This document shows, one piece after another, positions 1-6,718 of a stretch of DNA of 8,730 bases. The notes under the pieces were generated by a model. That model searched no databases. It was not told where the DNA came from and saw only the letters and a list, made by a program, of their open reading frames with translations. Every line of letters starts with the position of its first letter. Positions within the stretch are counted from its first letter, which is position 1. The stretch spans positions 1 to 8,730 of the forward strand of contig DUKX01000182.1 in NCBI GenBank assembly GCA_013329085.1, read 5' to 3'. The translations under genes were made by a program, and so were the position numbers. Source of the DNA: Methanofastidiosum sp. (GTDB lineage: Archaea > Methanobacteriota_B > Thermococci > Methanofastidiosales > Methanofastidiosaceae).

Positions 1-1
1 A

Positions 2-643
2 AGATGGCCGATTTCGAAGGCCATAATTGAAACTCAAGATGAGAATGTGAAAAGAGCTGTTCAATCCTTATCTGGCATAATGAAGAAACAGATTAATGTT
101 AAGGAGATAGTAATAGGTGAAGTAATACAGGATCTTGAGATCCTTCCAAATCATAAATCAATTGGCCCTAAATTTAAAGGAGATGCAAAAAAAGTCGTCG
201 AGCTATTAAAGTCACATAATCCTTGTCTTATAAAATCTGGATTTGAAAAGGACGGTTCATTCAATCTTGATGGATTTGAAATATCCCCTGAAGATGTTAA
301 CTTTAACTATCTTATACCACAAGGATATGAATTAAGTGAGTTTGAGAATGGAAGAGTCTATCTTTACACAGTAATTACAGAAGAACTGAAGTCTGAGGCT
401 ATAGCAAGAGAAGTTATACGAAGAATACAGGAAATGAGAAAACAGGCAAATCTAAATGTTGAGGAATACATCAACTCTTACGTTGAATCTAACTTTGAAT
501 CCGACTTAAAAAATCATGAAGACTACATTAAAAGAGAAACAAGAAGCAAAATCTTACTATTTTCCAAAGATAATAACTTTATAGACAAAGAATGGGAAAT
601 AGACGGCGACAAATTCCTAATTGGAATCAAAAAATTAAATTGA
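2..643 (+). CDS. ileS: Isoleucyl-tRNA synthetase, C-terminal fragment (5' end outside the window)
   Basis: The reading frame is open from base 2 and begins RWPISKAIIETQDENVKRAV, so the gene starts to the left. About 213 residues remain of a protein usually a little over 1,000 residues long in archaea. The enzyme charges tRNA-Ile with isoleucine in the cytoplasm. What is left is the end of the anticodon-binding helical region and the C-terminal domain; the HIGH and KMSKS catalytic motifs are outside. Diagnostic segments are the RWP motif at the fragment's start and, in its second half, the block AREVIRRIQEMRKQANLNVE, which is strongly conserved in archaeal and eukaryotic IleRS. The GTG at 47 is an internal valine codon, not a start. 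The frame ends at TGA 641-643 and is followed by T-rich sequence. The family call is secure; nothing about the catalytic part can be judged. Confidence 0.95.
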   Translation, partial: RWPISKAIIETQDENVKRAVQSLSGIMKKQINVKEIVIGEVIQDLEILPNHKSIGPKFKGDAKKVVELLKSHNPCLIKSGFEKDGSFNLDGFEISPEDVNFNYLIPQGYELSEFENGRVYLYTVITEELKSEAIAREVIRRIQEMRKQANLNVEEYINSYVESNFESDLKNHEDYIKRETRSKILLFSKDNNFIDKEWEIDGDKFLIGIKKLN

Positions 644-655
644 TGCAGATATATG

Positions 656-716
656 TTTATTTTTTACTCCTTCTATATTTGTACATTACGCTATAACTTA
701 TAATCTCAATTTTTTT
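656..716 (+). terminator. T-rich archaeal-type terminator region after ileS
   Basis: Downstream of the ileS stop there are two uninterrupted T runs, T6 at 660-665 and T7 at 710-716, within generally T-rich sequence. I see no strong GC hairpin. Archaeal RNA polymerase commonly terminates at oligo-T tracts in the non-template strand, so this is the likely end of the ileS transcript before the promoter of the next gene. It is inferred from composition only. Confidence 0.5.
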
Positions 717-733
717 AAAGGGGTATAACTAAG

Positions 734-743
734 TTTTTTATAT
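734..743 (+). promoter_or_regulatory. TATA box for the DRG GTPase gene
   Basis: The motif TTTTTTATAT is centred about 31 bp before the ATG at 770. Archaeal TATA boxes usually lie 25-30 bp before the transcript start, which places initiation within a few bases of the start codon. There is no Shine-Dalgarno-like purine run between box and ATG, so translation from a leaderless or nearly leaderless mRNA is likely. Confidence 0.55.
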
Positions 744-769
744 CAATATGAATACTCTGGTTTGATATC

Positions 770-1936
770 ATGCCAACAAACGTTACTCCTGAATACCTTA
801 AAGCAGAAGATACATATAAATCTGCAAAATCGCCCAAAGAAAAGCTAGCCGCCCTTGAGATTATGCTTAGTACCATACCTAAACACAAGGGTACAGAAAA
901 GCTACAACTCCAGATAAAAAGAAATCTATCAAAACTGAAAAAAGAGGTTGAAAAGGAGAAGGAACTAAAGAAGGGCGGTTCTGGGGGGACTAGTTTTTTT
1001 GTTAGAAAAGAAGGCGCGGCTCAAGTAGCTTTGGCAGGTCTTCCAAATTCTGGGAAATCAACAATTTTAAATAAACTTACAGGAAGGGATGTTGGTATTG
1101 GGGATTATGCTTTCACTACAGTTAAACCAACACCTGCAATGCTTCAATACAAAGGGATACAGATACAGCTCGTTGACATGCCTGGGTTAATTGAAGGAGT
1201 TTCTCTTGGTAAGGGCATGGGTGGTCCATTAATCAGTGCAATAAGGGCCGTTGATGCAATTATGATTCTTGTTGATTTGTCAGTTGATCCTGTAAAAGAC
1301 CTTGAACTAATACTTAAAGAACTTGAGGCAAAAGGTTTGAGGCTCAATAAAAAAGTTCCTAACATAGAAATTCAAAAAATTCCAACAGGTGGTATAGAAA
1401 TAATTGGTGATAATTTTCTAGTTGAATGCAATTCTCAAGACGTTAAAAAAATTCTCCAAGAAGAAAGAGTTCACAATGCGATAATTACTATAAAAGAACC
1501 AGTAACCTTAACTGATATATTTGAAGTTTTGGATAGTTCATTAGAATATAAAAAAGCTATTATAATTGGAACTAAGGGAGATTTGCCTGGGAGCAAAGAA
1601 GGTCTGGAAAGACTCGGAAAACATGTAATAAATTTCAAAGTTATCCCCGTTTCTGCAATCAATAATGTTAATCTTGATATTCTGCCTAGTGAAATATTTT
1701 CTATTTTGGGAATTATTAGAGTCTATACACGTTCTCCTGGTAAAGAAATTGACAATTCGGCCATGCCTATGAAAATAGACTCTACAGCCCTTGACGCCGC
1801 CAAAAAAGTTCATAAGAATCTCTACAAAAACTTCAAGTTTGCTAGAGTTTGGGGAGATTCAGCAAAATTTGACGGTCAGAGGGTGGGGCCAGAACATATA
1901 TTAAGGGACGGAGACATCATAGAAATCCACATCTGA
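770..1936 (+). CDS. DRG/Rbg-family GTP-binding protein with TGS domain
   Basis: This 388-residue cytoplasmic GTPase belongs to the Obg-DRG group, which acts on ribosomes or translation factors. Residues 1-80 are a charged helical N-terminus. The G domain has G1 GLPNSGKS (90-97), the G2 segment AFTT (114-117), G3 DMPG (136-139), G4 TKGD (268-271) and G5 SAI (295-297). Between G3 and G4 lies a DRG-type insert with RLNKKVPNIE (191-200), a TGG turn (206-208) and VHNAIITIKE (234-243), which match conserved DRG blocks. The C-terminal TGS domain (about 317-388) starts IRVYTRSPGK and ends with an RDGDIIEIHI strand. Base specificity normally comes from NKxD; here it is TKGD, a substitution tolerated in some GTPases. 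The N-terminal IPKHKGTEKLQLQIKR block points to the archaeal DRG-like subgroup rather than to DRG1 or DRG2. The gene is monocistronic with a near-leaderless start, and its 3' end overlaps the convergent antiporter gene by 36 bp. Confidence 0.93.
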   Translation: MPTNVTPEYLKAEDTYKSAKSPKEKLAALEIMLSTIPKHKGTEKLQLQIKRNLSKLKKEVEKEKELKKGGSGGTSFFVRKEGAAQVALAGLPNSGKSTILNKLTGRDVGIGDYAFTTVKPTPAMLQYKGIQIQLVDMPGLIEGVSLGKGMGGPLISAIRAVDAIMILVDLSVDPVKDLELILKELEAKGLRLNKKVPNIEIQKIPTGGIEIIGDNFLVECNSQDVKKILQEERVHNAIITIKEPVTLTDIFEVLDSSLEYKKAIIIGTKGDLPGSKEGLERLGKHVINFKVIPVSAINNVNLDILPSEIFSILGIIRVYTRSPGKEIDNSAMPMKIDSTALDAAKKVHKNLYKNFKFARVWGDSAKFDGQRVGPEHILRDGDIIEIHI

Positions 1937-3112
1937 TTTCTTTGTTAATCTACCAAATAAGATTGGTGTAATTAGTATAGAAAGCAGCGTAACTATTACT
2001 ATTGATGAGTATAAGTCACTTGATATAACACCATTAGAAAATCCATATCTTACAATTGCAAGCTCTAGAGATCCTCGACCACACATTCCTACCCCAATAA
2101 GAAGTGAATTTCTGTTGTCAAGCCTACAAAGTTTACTGGCTAAACCACATCCTATTATCTTTCCCCCCATAGCTCCGAAGAATAATAAAATTATGAGTGG
2201 AATATTTATCTGAGTATTTTCACGATTAAACAAAAGCCCGATATACACAAAAAATAGTGGCATAAATAAAAATCTCATTAAAGTATTCATCTCACTAGTT
2301 ACCTCATTAAATCTTATCCTAAACGATAACATTGGGTCCTCTTTTTCTTTTATCCTGCTAAGTACAAGGCCGGCAAGGAATGAACCAATGACTTCATGGA
2401 GCCCTATAAAAGAAGCGAAAAGAGCGAAAACTAGTGTGAAAATGAATACAATCATAATGGACTGGTGTTGGTCGCCTTCAACTAAATATCTAACAATCCT
2501 TTTACCCTTAGAAGATATCAAAAATTCACTTATCAGAATAGTAATTACAAAAAAGATGACTATTTTTAGTGTTACGTTTCCAATATCTACTAGATTAAAC
2601 GTTGATTGATTAAGTGTAATAGTTGACAGCAATCCAACTAGGTATATGGCAATTATATCATCAAAAAAAGAAGCCCCAAGGAGGATGTGTGATACGCTCT
2701 GATTAGTTTCATTTGCTACCATCCCCCCTATAATTTCAACAGCAGTGTTTGTTAAGATGATTCCAACAAATAGGGAAGGAATTAATCCAAATCCTAAAAA
2801 CCAGGGAACTGAAAAACATAAAACAAAAGATGTAATGACGCCGAATACCCCGATAATAATCGCTGTATACTTGGCCTTTAATAATTCCTTATACTCACTT
2901 GTAAGTCCAGCATAAAGCATTATAATTAATAGCCCGATATCGGCCAGCACTTCTATTTCTTTACCGGGATAAATTATTCCCAATAAAAATGGCCCAAATG
3001 CTATACCACAAATGACATGACCTACAATACTGGAAATATTTTTTCTCTCAGCTATGTCCCCAAATATCTTTGCAAATAAAAATATCAACAGGATATTGGT
3101 AAGGTCAATCAT
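1901..3112 (-). CDS. CPA2-type monovalent cation/proton antiporter (membrane domain only)
   Basis: This 403-residue integral membrane protein has about 12 hydrophobic segments and the fold of the KefB/NapA branch of Na+/H+ exchangers. It would exchange H+ for Na+ or K+ across the cytoplasmic membrane. Family marks are GHVICGIAFGPFLLG (31-45), the segment LTNTAVEIIGG (120-130) in the unwound-helix position, the paired aspartates D151-D152 in ASFFDDIIAI (the CPA2 ion-binding signature), HEVIGSFLAGLVLS (239-252), K318 in GAMGGKIIG and R346 in MCGRGSLELAIV. The protein stops shortly after the last membrane helix, so the RCK/TrkA-N regulatory domain of Kef-type channels is absent. Ion choice cannot be read from sequence. 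It is the last gene of a five-gene operon: its ATG overlaps the stop of the DUF1638 gene by 8 bp, and GAGGT (3118-3122) lies 5 nt before the start, inside that gene. This points to translational coupling. Confidence 0.9.
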   Translation of the reverse strand: MIDLTNILLIFLFAKIFGDIAERKNISSIVGHVICGIAFGPFLLGIIYPGKEIEVLADIGLLIIMLYAGLTSEYKELLKAKYTAIIIGVFGVITSFVLCFSVPWFLGFGLIPSLFVGIILTNTAVEIIGGMVANETNQSVSHILLGASFFDDIIAIYLVGLLSTITLNQSTFNLVDIGNVTLKIVIFFVITILISEFLISSKGKRIVRYLVEGDQHQSIMIVFIFTLVFALFASFIGLHEVIGSFLAGLVLSRIKEKEDPMLSFRIRFNEVTSEMNTLMRFLFMPLFFVYIGLLFNRENTQINIPLIILLFFGAMGGKIIGCGLASKLCRLDNRNSLLIGVGMCGRGSLELAIVRYGFSNGVISSDLYSSIVIVTLLSILITPILFGRLTKKSDVDFYDVSVP

Positions 3113-3887
3113 CTAATACCTCTTCTATAGCCTTTCCAAGGGCTTTCTTTAATAAATTAATATTTCCTTTTTTATGACAAACTGGGAGATTGAAAATCTC
3201 TGAAAACTCTTTACATCTTTCATAATAAAGCTCTTTGTCTCCAAAATCTAAATCTACCGCAATCGTTCTTTTGTAACCTGCTTTATCAAACACAAGCTTC
3301 ATTTTATTGATGTCAAAGGACCCCACGGTCTCGCATGATAATTCTTTCCAATATTTTGCCCAACCGTATGTCATAAACCATGTCCCCGGTTCCTCATTTA
3401 TAGTCTCTATGTAGCTATTTCTTGATCCTATCAGCGCGCAAACACAATCATCAACAATTTCGCCTTGATTATCTTTTAATATAACAACTGGAACTTCTAC
3501 CTTGTTTTCTTTCATTAATGCTTCAACATCCCCAAGAGAGTTCCCACAAAGTCCAAAAAATACTACGAGGTAATCAACATGTTTTTCTAACTCTTTTGCT
3601 GCTGAAGCCACTTCTTTTTTTATCAATGGAGGGTCTACATGTAAAGCAAGAGGAAGTAGGTACAAAAGTGCTTCAACATCATTTTCTCTCTTCAAAAATT
3701 TCACAGAACATAATTCTCTTACTATTCTGAATTTTTCAGGAGGAAGAGCTTTGATAGCTATATTCTGAAATTCTTTAGAGGCTTCATTATCATAAATCAA
3801 TATCTTGTCTATTTCGGGGAAACTTTCAATTATCTCTAGTAATTCATCCTCAAATATCTGACATACTACTATCCCTATCCTTTTCAT
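3105..3887 (-). CDS. DUF1638 family protein
   Basis: This 260-residue soluble protein has no signal peptide or membrane helix. The DUF1638 signature is clear: a hydrophobic N-terminal strand with a cysteine (C9), LHVDPPLIKKE (82-92), DYLVVFFGLCGNSL (105-118), VPVVILKDN (132-140) followed by DDCVCALIGSRNSY (146-159), and PGTWFMTYGWAKYW (167-180). C9, H83, C114 and C148 sit at positions where the family tends to conserve potential metal ligands, so metal or corrinoid handling is possible, but the biochemical role is not established. Family members are common in methanogens and anaerobic bacteria, often near corrinoid methyltransferase genes; none is visible here. The gene starts 6 bp after the ABC permease stop and ends inside the antiporter start, so it is co-transcribed with transport genes. 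The ribosome binding site is weak (GGGGAT further upstream), consistent with translation by reinitiation. Confidence 0.88.
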   Translation of the reverse strand: MKRIGIVVCQIFEDELLEIIESFPEIDKILIYDNEASKEFQNIAIKALPPEKFRIVRELCSVKFLKRENDVEALLYLLPLALHVDPPLIKKEVASAAKELEKHVDYLVVFFGLCGNSLGDVEALMKENKVEVPVVILKDNQGEIVDDCVCALIGSRNSYIETINEEPGTWFMTYGWAKYWKELSCETVGSFDINKMKLVFDKAGYKRTIAVDLDFGDKELYYERCKEFSEIFNLPVCHKKGNINLLKKALGKAIEEVLDD

Positions 3888-3893
3888 GAGAGC

Positions 3894-5087
3894 CTATCCC
3901 CTTACCCACCTTAATACTTCGTTGAAACTTGGCTTAGTTCCATATCTCAATATACCTATTTTGAATATTTTTGATGCAATTCTTACTGAAACTATCAGAG
4001 AAATAGAAAGTACGATTACTGAGATGATTATGTCAGCTACAGGAACTTCAGAAAGTAGAATCCTCATCATCATTATTGTTGGAATAAAAGGAGGTATCAT
4101 ACCAAGTAGCCTTATGAATGCCATATTTGGATTCTGAACTATTCCAAAAAACAATAATAGAGGGATAAAGACTAAAAACGATACCAATGCAGATATCTGC
4201 TGGGAATCTCTAGTGCTAGTTGAGATAGAACCGATTATTGCAAATATTGACGAATAGAATAGGTACCCCAAAACGAAGAATACCATTATTAAAATACCTT
4301 TTTCCAGAGAAACTAAGGGAATTTTTAAGAATGAAGTTATGATTACTATCCCACTCATCCAAATACTAACCTGTAATATCCCTAAACCTCCTAAGCCCAA
4401 AATCTTCCCTGAAAGGAGTTCATTAGACGATATTGTGGAAAGTAATACCTCAACTACCTTGTTTTCTTTTTCTTCAATTATTCCATTTAGGAGATACCCT
4501 CCTGCATTCATAATTGACATGAACAAAAATAGTGGGAGAAGATAATTCCCAACAAAAGAAAAGGGTGTTTCAACTTCTTCACCTTTCTTAGTTACTGTAA
4601 TCCTTTCCATTTCAATCGGATTCTTAACTTTTGTTATGATTTCTTTAGAAACGCCTTTTTCTTCCAGAAGGCCTTCAATAACGATGTCAGAGAGTATAGT
4701 TTCGAGATTCATATTAGCCGATGAAAATGACGATAATTGAACTTTTGAATAATAAGAGACTTTCCCAACTTTTATAAAATCGCTTGGAATTACTAAATAG
4801 CCGGATATATTATTATTCTCAAGAAGTAACCTGGCTTCTTCAGCGCTTAATAGGTCTTTTATAATATAGTCATTATACCTCTCTTTAAGAATTGGTAAAA
4901 CAATACCTGTTTCATCGACTACTCCCATTGTTTCCTTCTCGTGAGATATTGTCTGCATGAAAAATACAGGAATAATCATTGACATTACTAGTATTAAAGG
5001 AAGAAGAAAGGTAAGAATAATAAATTCCTTTCTTTTAACATTAGTCAAAAATTCAGTTACTGCAACTATTTTTGTTTTAGACCCCAT
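3894..5087 (-). CDS. ABC-2 type exporter permease, NatB-like
   Basis: This 397-residue membrane subunit of an ABC exporter has the typical layout: one N-terminal transmembrane helix (about 23-45), a large extracytoplasmic domain (about 46-178), then five or six helices (about 180-202, 233-255, 265-287, 298-318, 325-342 and 350-370). Before helix 3 comes the cytoplasmic segment EEKENKVVEVLLSTISSNEL (205-224), the conserved coupling motif of the NatB/YhaP group that contacts the ATPase. The N-terminal KRKEFIILTFLLPL is also typical of the group. The best studied relative, Bacillus NatAB, extrudes Na+, but this family also exports drugs and peptides, so the substrate is open. The start codon lies inside the end of the ATPase gene (11-bp overlap), with GAGGT at 5096-5100 spaced 8 nt from the ATG. 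The overlap and order make these two proteins a single transporter. Confidence 0.9.
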   Translation of the reverse strand: MGSKTKIVAVTEFLTNVKRKEFIILTFLLPLILVMSMIIPVFFMQTISHEKETMGVVDETGIVLPILKERYNDYIIKDLLSAEEARLLLENNNISGYLVIPSDFIKVGKVSYYSKVQLSSFSSANMNLETILSDIVIEGLLEEKGVSKEIITKVKNPIEMERITVTKKGEEVETPFSFVGNYLLPLFLFMSIMNAGGYLLNGIIEEKENKVVEVLLSTISSNELLSGKILGLGGLGILQVSIWMSGIVIITSFLKIPLVSLEKGILIMVFFVLGYLFYSSIFAIIGSISTSTRDSQQISALVSFLVFIPLLLFFGIVQNPNMAFIRLLGMIPPFIPTIMMMRILLSEVPVADIIISVIVLSISLIVSVRIASKIFKIGILRYGTKPSFNEVLRWVRG

Positions 5088-5976
5088 TTGTCACTACCTC
5101 AACAAAGATGCTCTCAAGTGAAGATTCTGAGATTTCATATTTAGTTATATCCCCTCTATGTAATAAAACTTCCAAAAGATCATTATAATTAGTATTTTTT
5201 CTTAGTTCTATCTCAGCTTTATTCCCTTCATAATACACATTTTGTATAATGTCTATATCTTCAAGTTTTATTATTTTATTCCTAAACTCAACGGAAACAA
5301 AATTTTTTGAATATTTCTTTTTTATTTCTTCTAGTGATCCATCGATTAATTTTGTTCCTTTGTTGATTAAAAAAATATGATCGCAAAGTCTTTCTGCTTC
5401 ATTCATCTGATGAGTAGAAAAAATTATTGTTTTCCCAGATTTCTTCAATGAATAAATGATCTCCTTCATATTTCTTGTGTTGATTGGATCAAGCCCCATA
5501 AATGGCTCATCTAGAATAACAAGGTCCGGATTATTAATTAGAGATACAACAAGCTGAACGTTTTGTTGCATTCCTTTAGAAAGCTCTTCTATTTTACTAT
5601 TAGCCCTATCTTTAAGGCCAACTTTATCAAGCCATATTTCAGTATTTTTTCTGGCATCTTCTAAACTCAATCCTTTAAGTCTTCCAAAATAAAGTAAAAT
5701 ATCCGATACTCTATATTTTCTGTAAAGTCCCCTCTCTTCAGGTATATAACCAATCCTTTTCTTACTCTCCTCTGAAAGCTTTTCCCCAAAAACGTTTATG
5801 CTTCCCGAATCTGGTTCTATTATCCCCATAATCATTCTTATTGTAGTTGTCTTACCCGCTCCGTTTGGCCCTAAAAATCCATAAATCTTACCACTCTCAG
5901 CAGTAAAAGAAAAATTATTTACTGCTACCCTGCCATTATACTTTTTTGTAACATTACTTAGTTCTATTACCTTCAT
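5077..5976 (-). CDS. ABC exporter ATP-binding subunit, NatA-like
   Basis: This 299-residue cytoplasmic ATPase powers the adjacent permease. All nucleotide-binding motifs are intact: Walker A GPNGAGKT (36-43), a Q-loop region reading GYIPEERGLY (76-85), with glutamate where most ABC proteins have glutamine as is usual in this subfamily, signature LSKGM (132-136), Walker B LVILDEP (152-158) with catalytic E157, D-loop GLD (161-163) and switch histidine H189. Residues about 220-299 form the C-terminal DUF4162-type extension found in NatA/YhaQ-like ATPases. It is second in the operon, 11 bp after the PhoU-like gene, with AGGTAG a few bases before the ATG. The ATPase call is secure; the Na+ substrate is only an analogy to NatAB. 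Confidence 0.95.
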   Translation of the reverse strand: MKVIELSNVTKKYNGRVAVNNFSFTAESGKIYGFLGPNGAGKTTTIRMIMGIIEPDSGSINVFGEKLSEESKKRIGYIPEERGLYRKYRVSDILLYFGRLKGLSLEDARKNTEIWLDKVGLKDRANSKIEELSKGMQQNVQLVVSLINNPDLVILDEPFMGLDPINTRNMKEIIYSLKKSGKTIIFSTHQMNEAERLCDHIFLINKGTKLIDGSLEEIKKKYSKNFVSVEFRNKIIKLEDIDIIQNVYYEGNKAEIELRKNTNYNDLLEVLLHRGDITKYEISESSLESIFVEVVTNGV

Positions 5977-5987
5977 TTTACTACCTA

Positions 5988-6662
5988 TTATTGTCTATTG
6001 ATTATTTGAGCCACATTATCTGCATCTTTAGGTATTTTTTTTAATATCATAACAATGCTCTGAAATGTTTCAGATAAATTATCTTTTTCGACCTTTTTAA
6101 TAAAATTATTTAACAATAAATCAGATAATTCTTCTGCTTCACTCTTTTTCTTTAGTATTTTCTTAGAAAACCTATCTATTTTAGTATTATCTGCATCTTC
6201 TATTTTTTTCATCATAAGGTATATTTCTCTTGTAATGCTTTCGTTTGTCTCTACTAATTTTACTAAATCTTTAATTGACTCATTGGGAAATTTCTCTTCT
6301 TTTAGATCTACTAGAATCTCTGAAATTGATTTTGTTTTTTGGCCTATGGCCCCTATGATACTAGAAATTTCACCATATTTCGTTCCATTTGGCCCTAATA
6401 ATAGAGCTTTATCGAGATTTTGTTTTAACTTATCTTCGTAAGCTTTTCCTTCGTTTTCTAATTCCAAAACTATTTTGCACTTGTCTTTCATTTCTGGTAT
6501 ACATTCTTTTTCTAGAAGCTTTATAGCCTCTTCAAGTGTTATGACCGAATCTTTTACGCACTTAATCTGATGATTAAAATCATTAATATAATCTTTTGAA
6601 AAAACATTATTAAACAAGTTCATTTTGAAGCTCGCCATTTCATCAGCCTCTATATATGCCAT
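5988..6662 (-). CDS. PhoU/DUF47-like helical bundle protein
   Basis: This 224-residue, highly charged, all-helical soluble protein has no membrane segment. The heptad pattern and blocks such as LELENEGKAYEDKLKQNL (66-83), KKKSEAEELSDLLLNNF (171-187) and a terminal IVMILKKIPKDADNVAQII resemble DUF47 (PhoU_div) proteins, which form PhoU-like bundles and bind metal through E/D-rich ExxxD motifs. Those motifs are only partly kept here, so the match is remote. DUF47 proteins usually sit beside a PiT phosphate transporter; here the partner is an ABC exporter and an antiporter. It is first in the five-gene operon. The start at 6662 would be almost leaderless. A second in-frame ATG at 6638 (residue 9) has GAGG 8 nt upstream and fits the TATA box at 6676-6684 better, giving a 216-residue protein. 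The coding call is firm; the family is probable. Confidence 0.62.
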   Translation of the reverse strand: MAYIEADEMASFKMNLFNNVFSKDYINDFNHQIKCVKDSVITLEEAIKLLEKECIPEMKDKCKIVLELENEGKAYEDKLKQNLDKALLLGPNGTKYGEISSIIGAIGQKTKSISEILVDLKEEKFPNESIKDLVKLVETNESITREIYLMMKKIEDADNTKIDRFSKKILKKKSEAEELSDLLLNNFIKKVEKDNLSETFQSIVMILKKIPKDADNVAQIINRQ

Positions 6663-6675
6663 AATATTCAGTTAC

Positions 6676-6695
6676 ATTTATAATTTTATTTAATT
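6676..6695. promoter_or_regulatory. Divergent promoter between the five-gene operon and the methylase gene
   Basis: The 56-bp gap (6663-6718) is almost pure A/T. ATTTATAAT (6676-6684) reads as a TATA-like box on both strands. On the minus strand it would start transcription near 6654, just before the GAGG and ATG at 6638. On the plus strand it would start near 6706, about 12 nt before the methylase ATG. A second A/T stretch (6685-6695) could serve leaderless starts at 6662 or 6719 instead. Which box serves which gene is inferred from spacing only. Confidence 0.5.
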
Positions 6696-6718
6696 TTTAA
6701 GATGTCTTATGTGATAAG

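Noticed and set aside
47..643. A complete 198-residue gene starting at GTG 47.
   Set aside because: The frame stays open upstream to base 2 and the residues there continue the IleRS match (RWP motif), so GTG 47 is an internal valine codon of a truncated ileS.
1144..1813. Three minus-strand frames inside the GTPase gene.
   Set aside because: They lie entirely within a gene with intact GTPase motifs, resemble no family and overlap one another; they are shadows.
3886..4137. An 83-residue plus-strand frame opposite the permease end.
   Set aside because: It is antisense to the conserved transmembrane part of the permease, lacks a ribosome binding site and matches nothing I know.
3894..5976. Naming the ABC pair natA/natB outright as a sodium pump.
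   Set aside because: Architecture fits NatAB, but this exporter group has varied substrates and no residue visible here proves Na+ transport.
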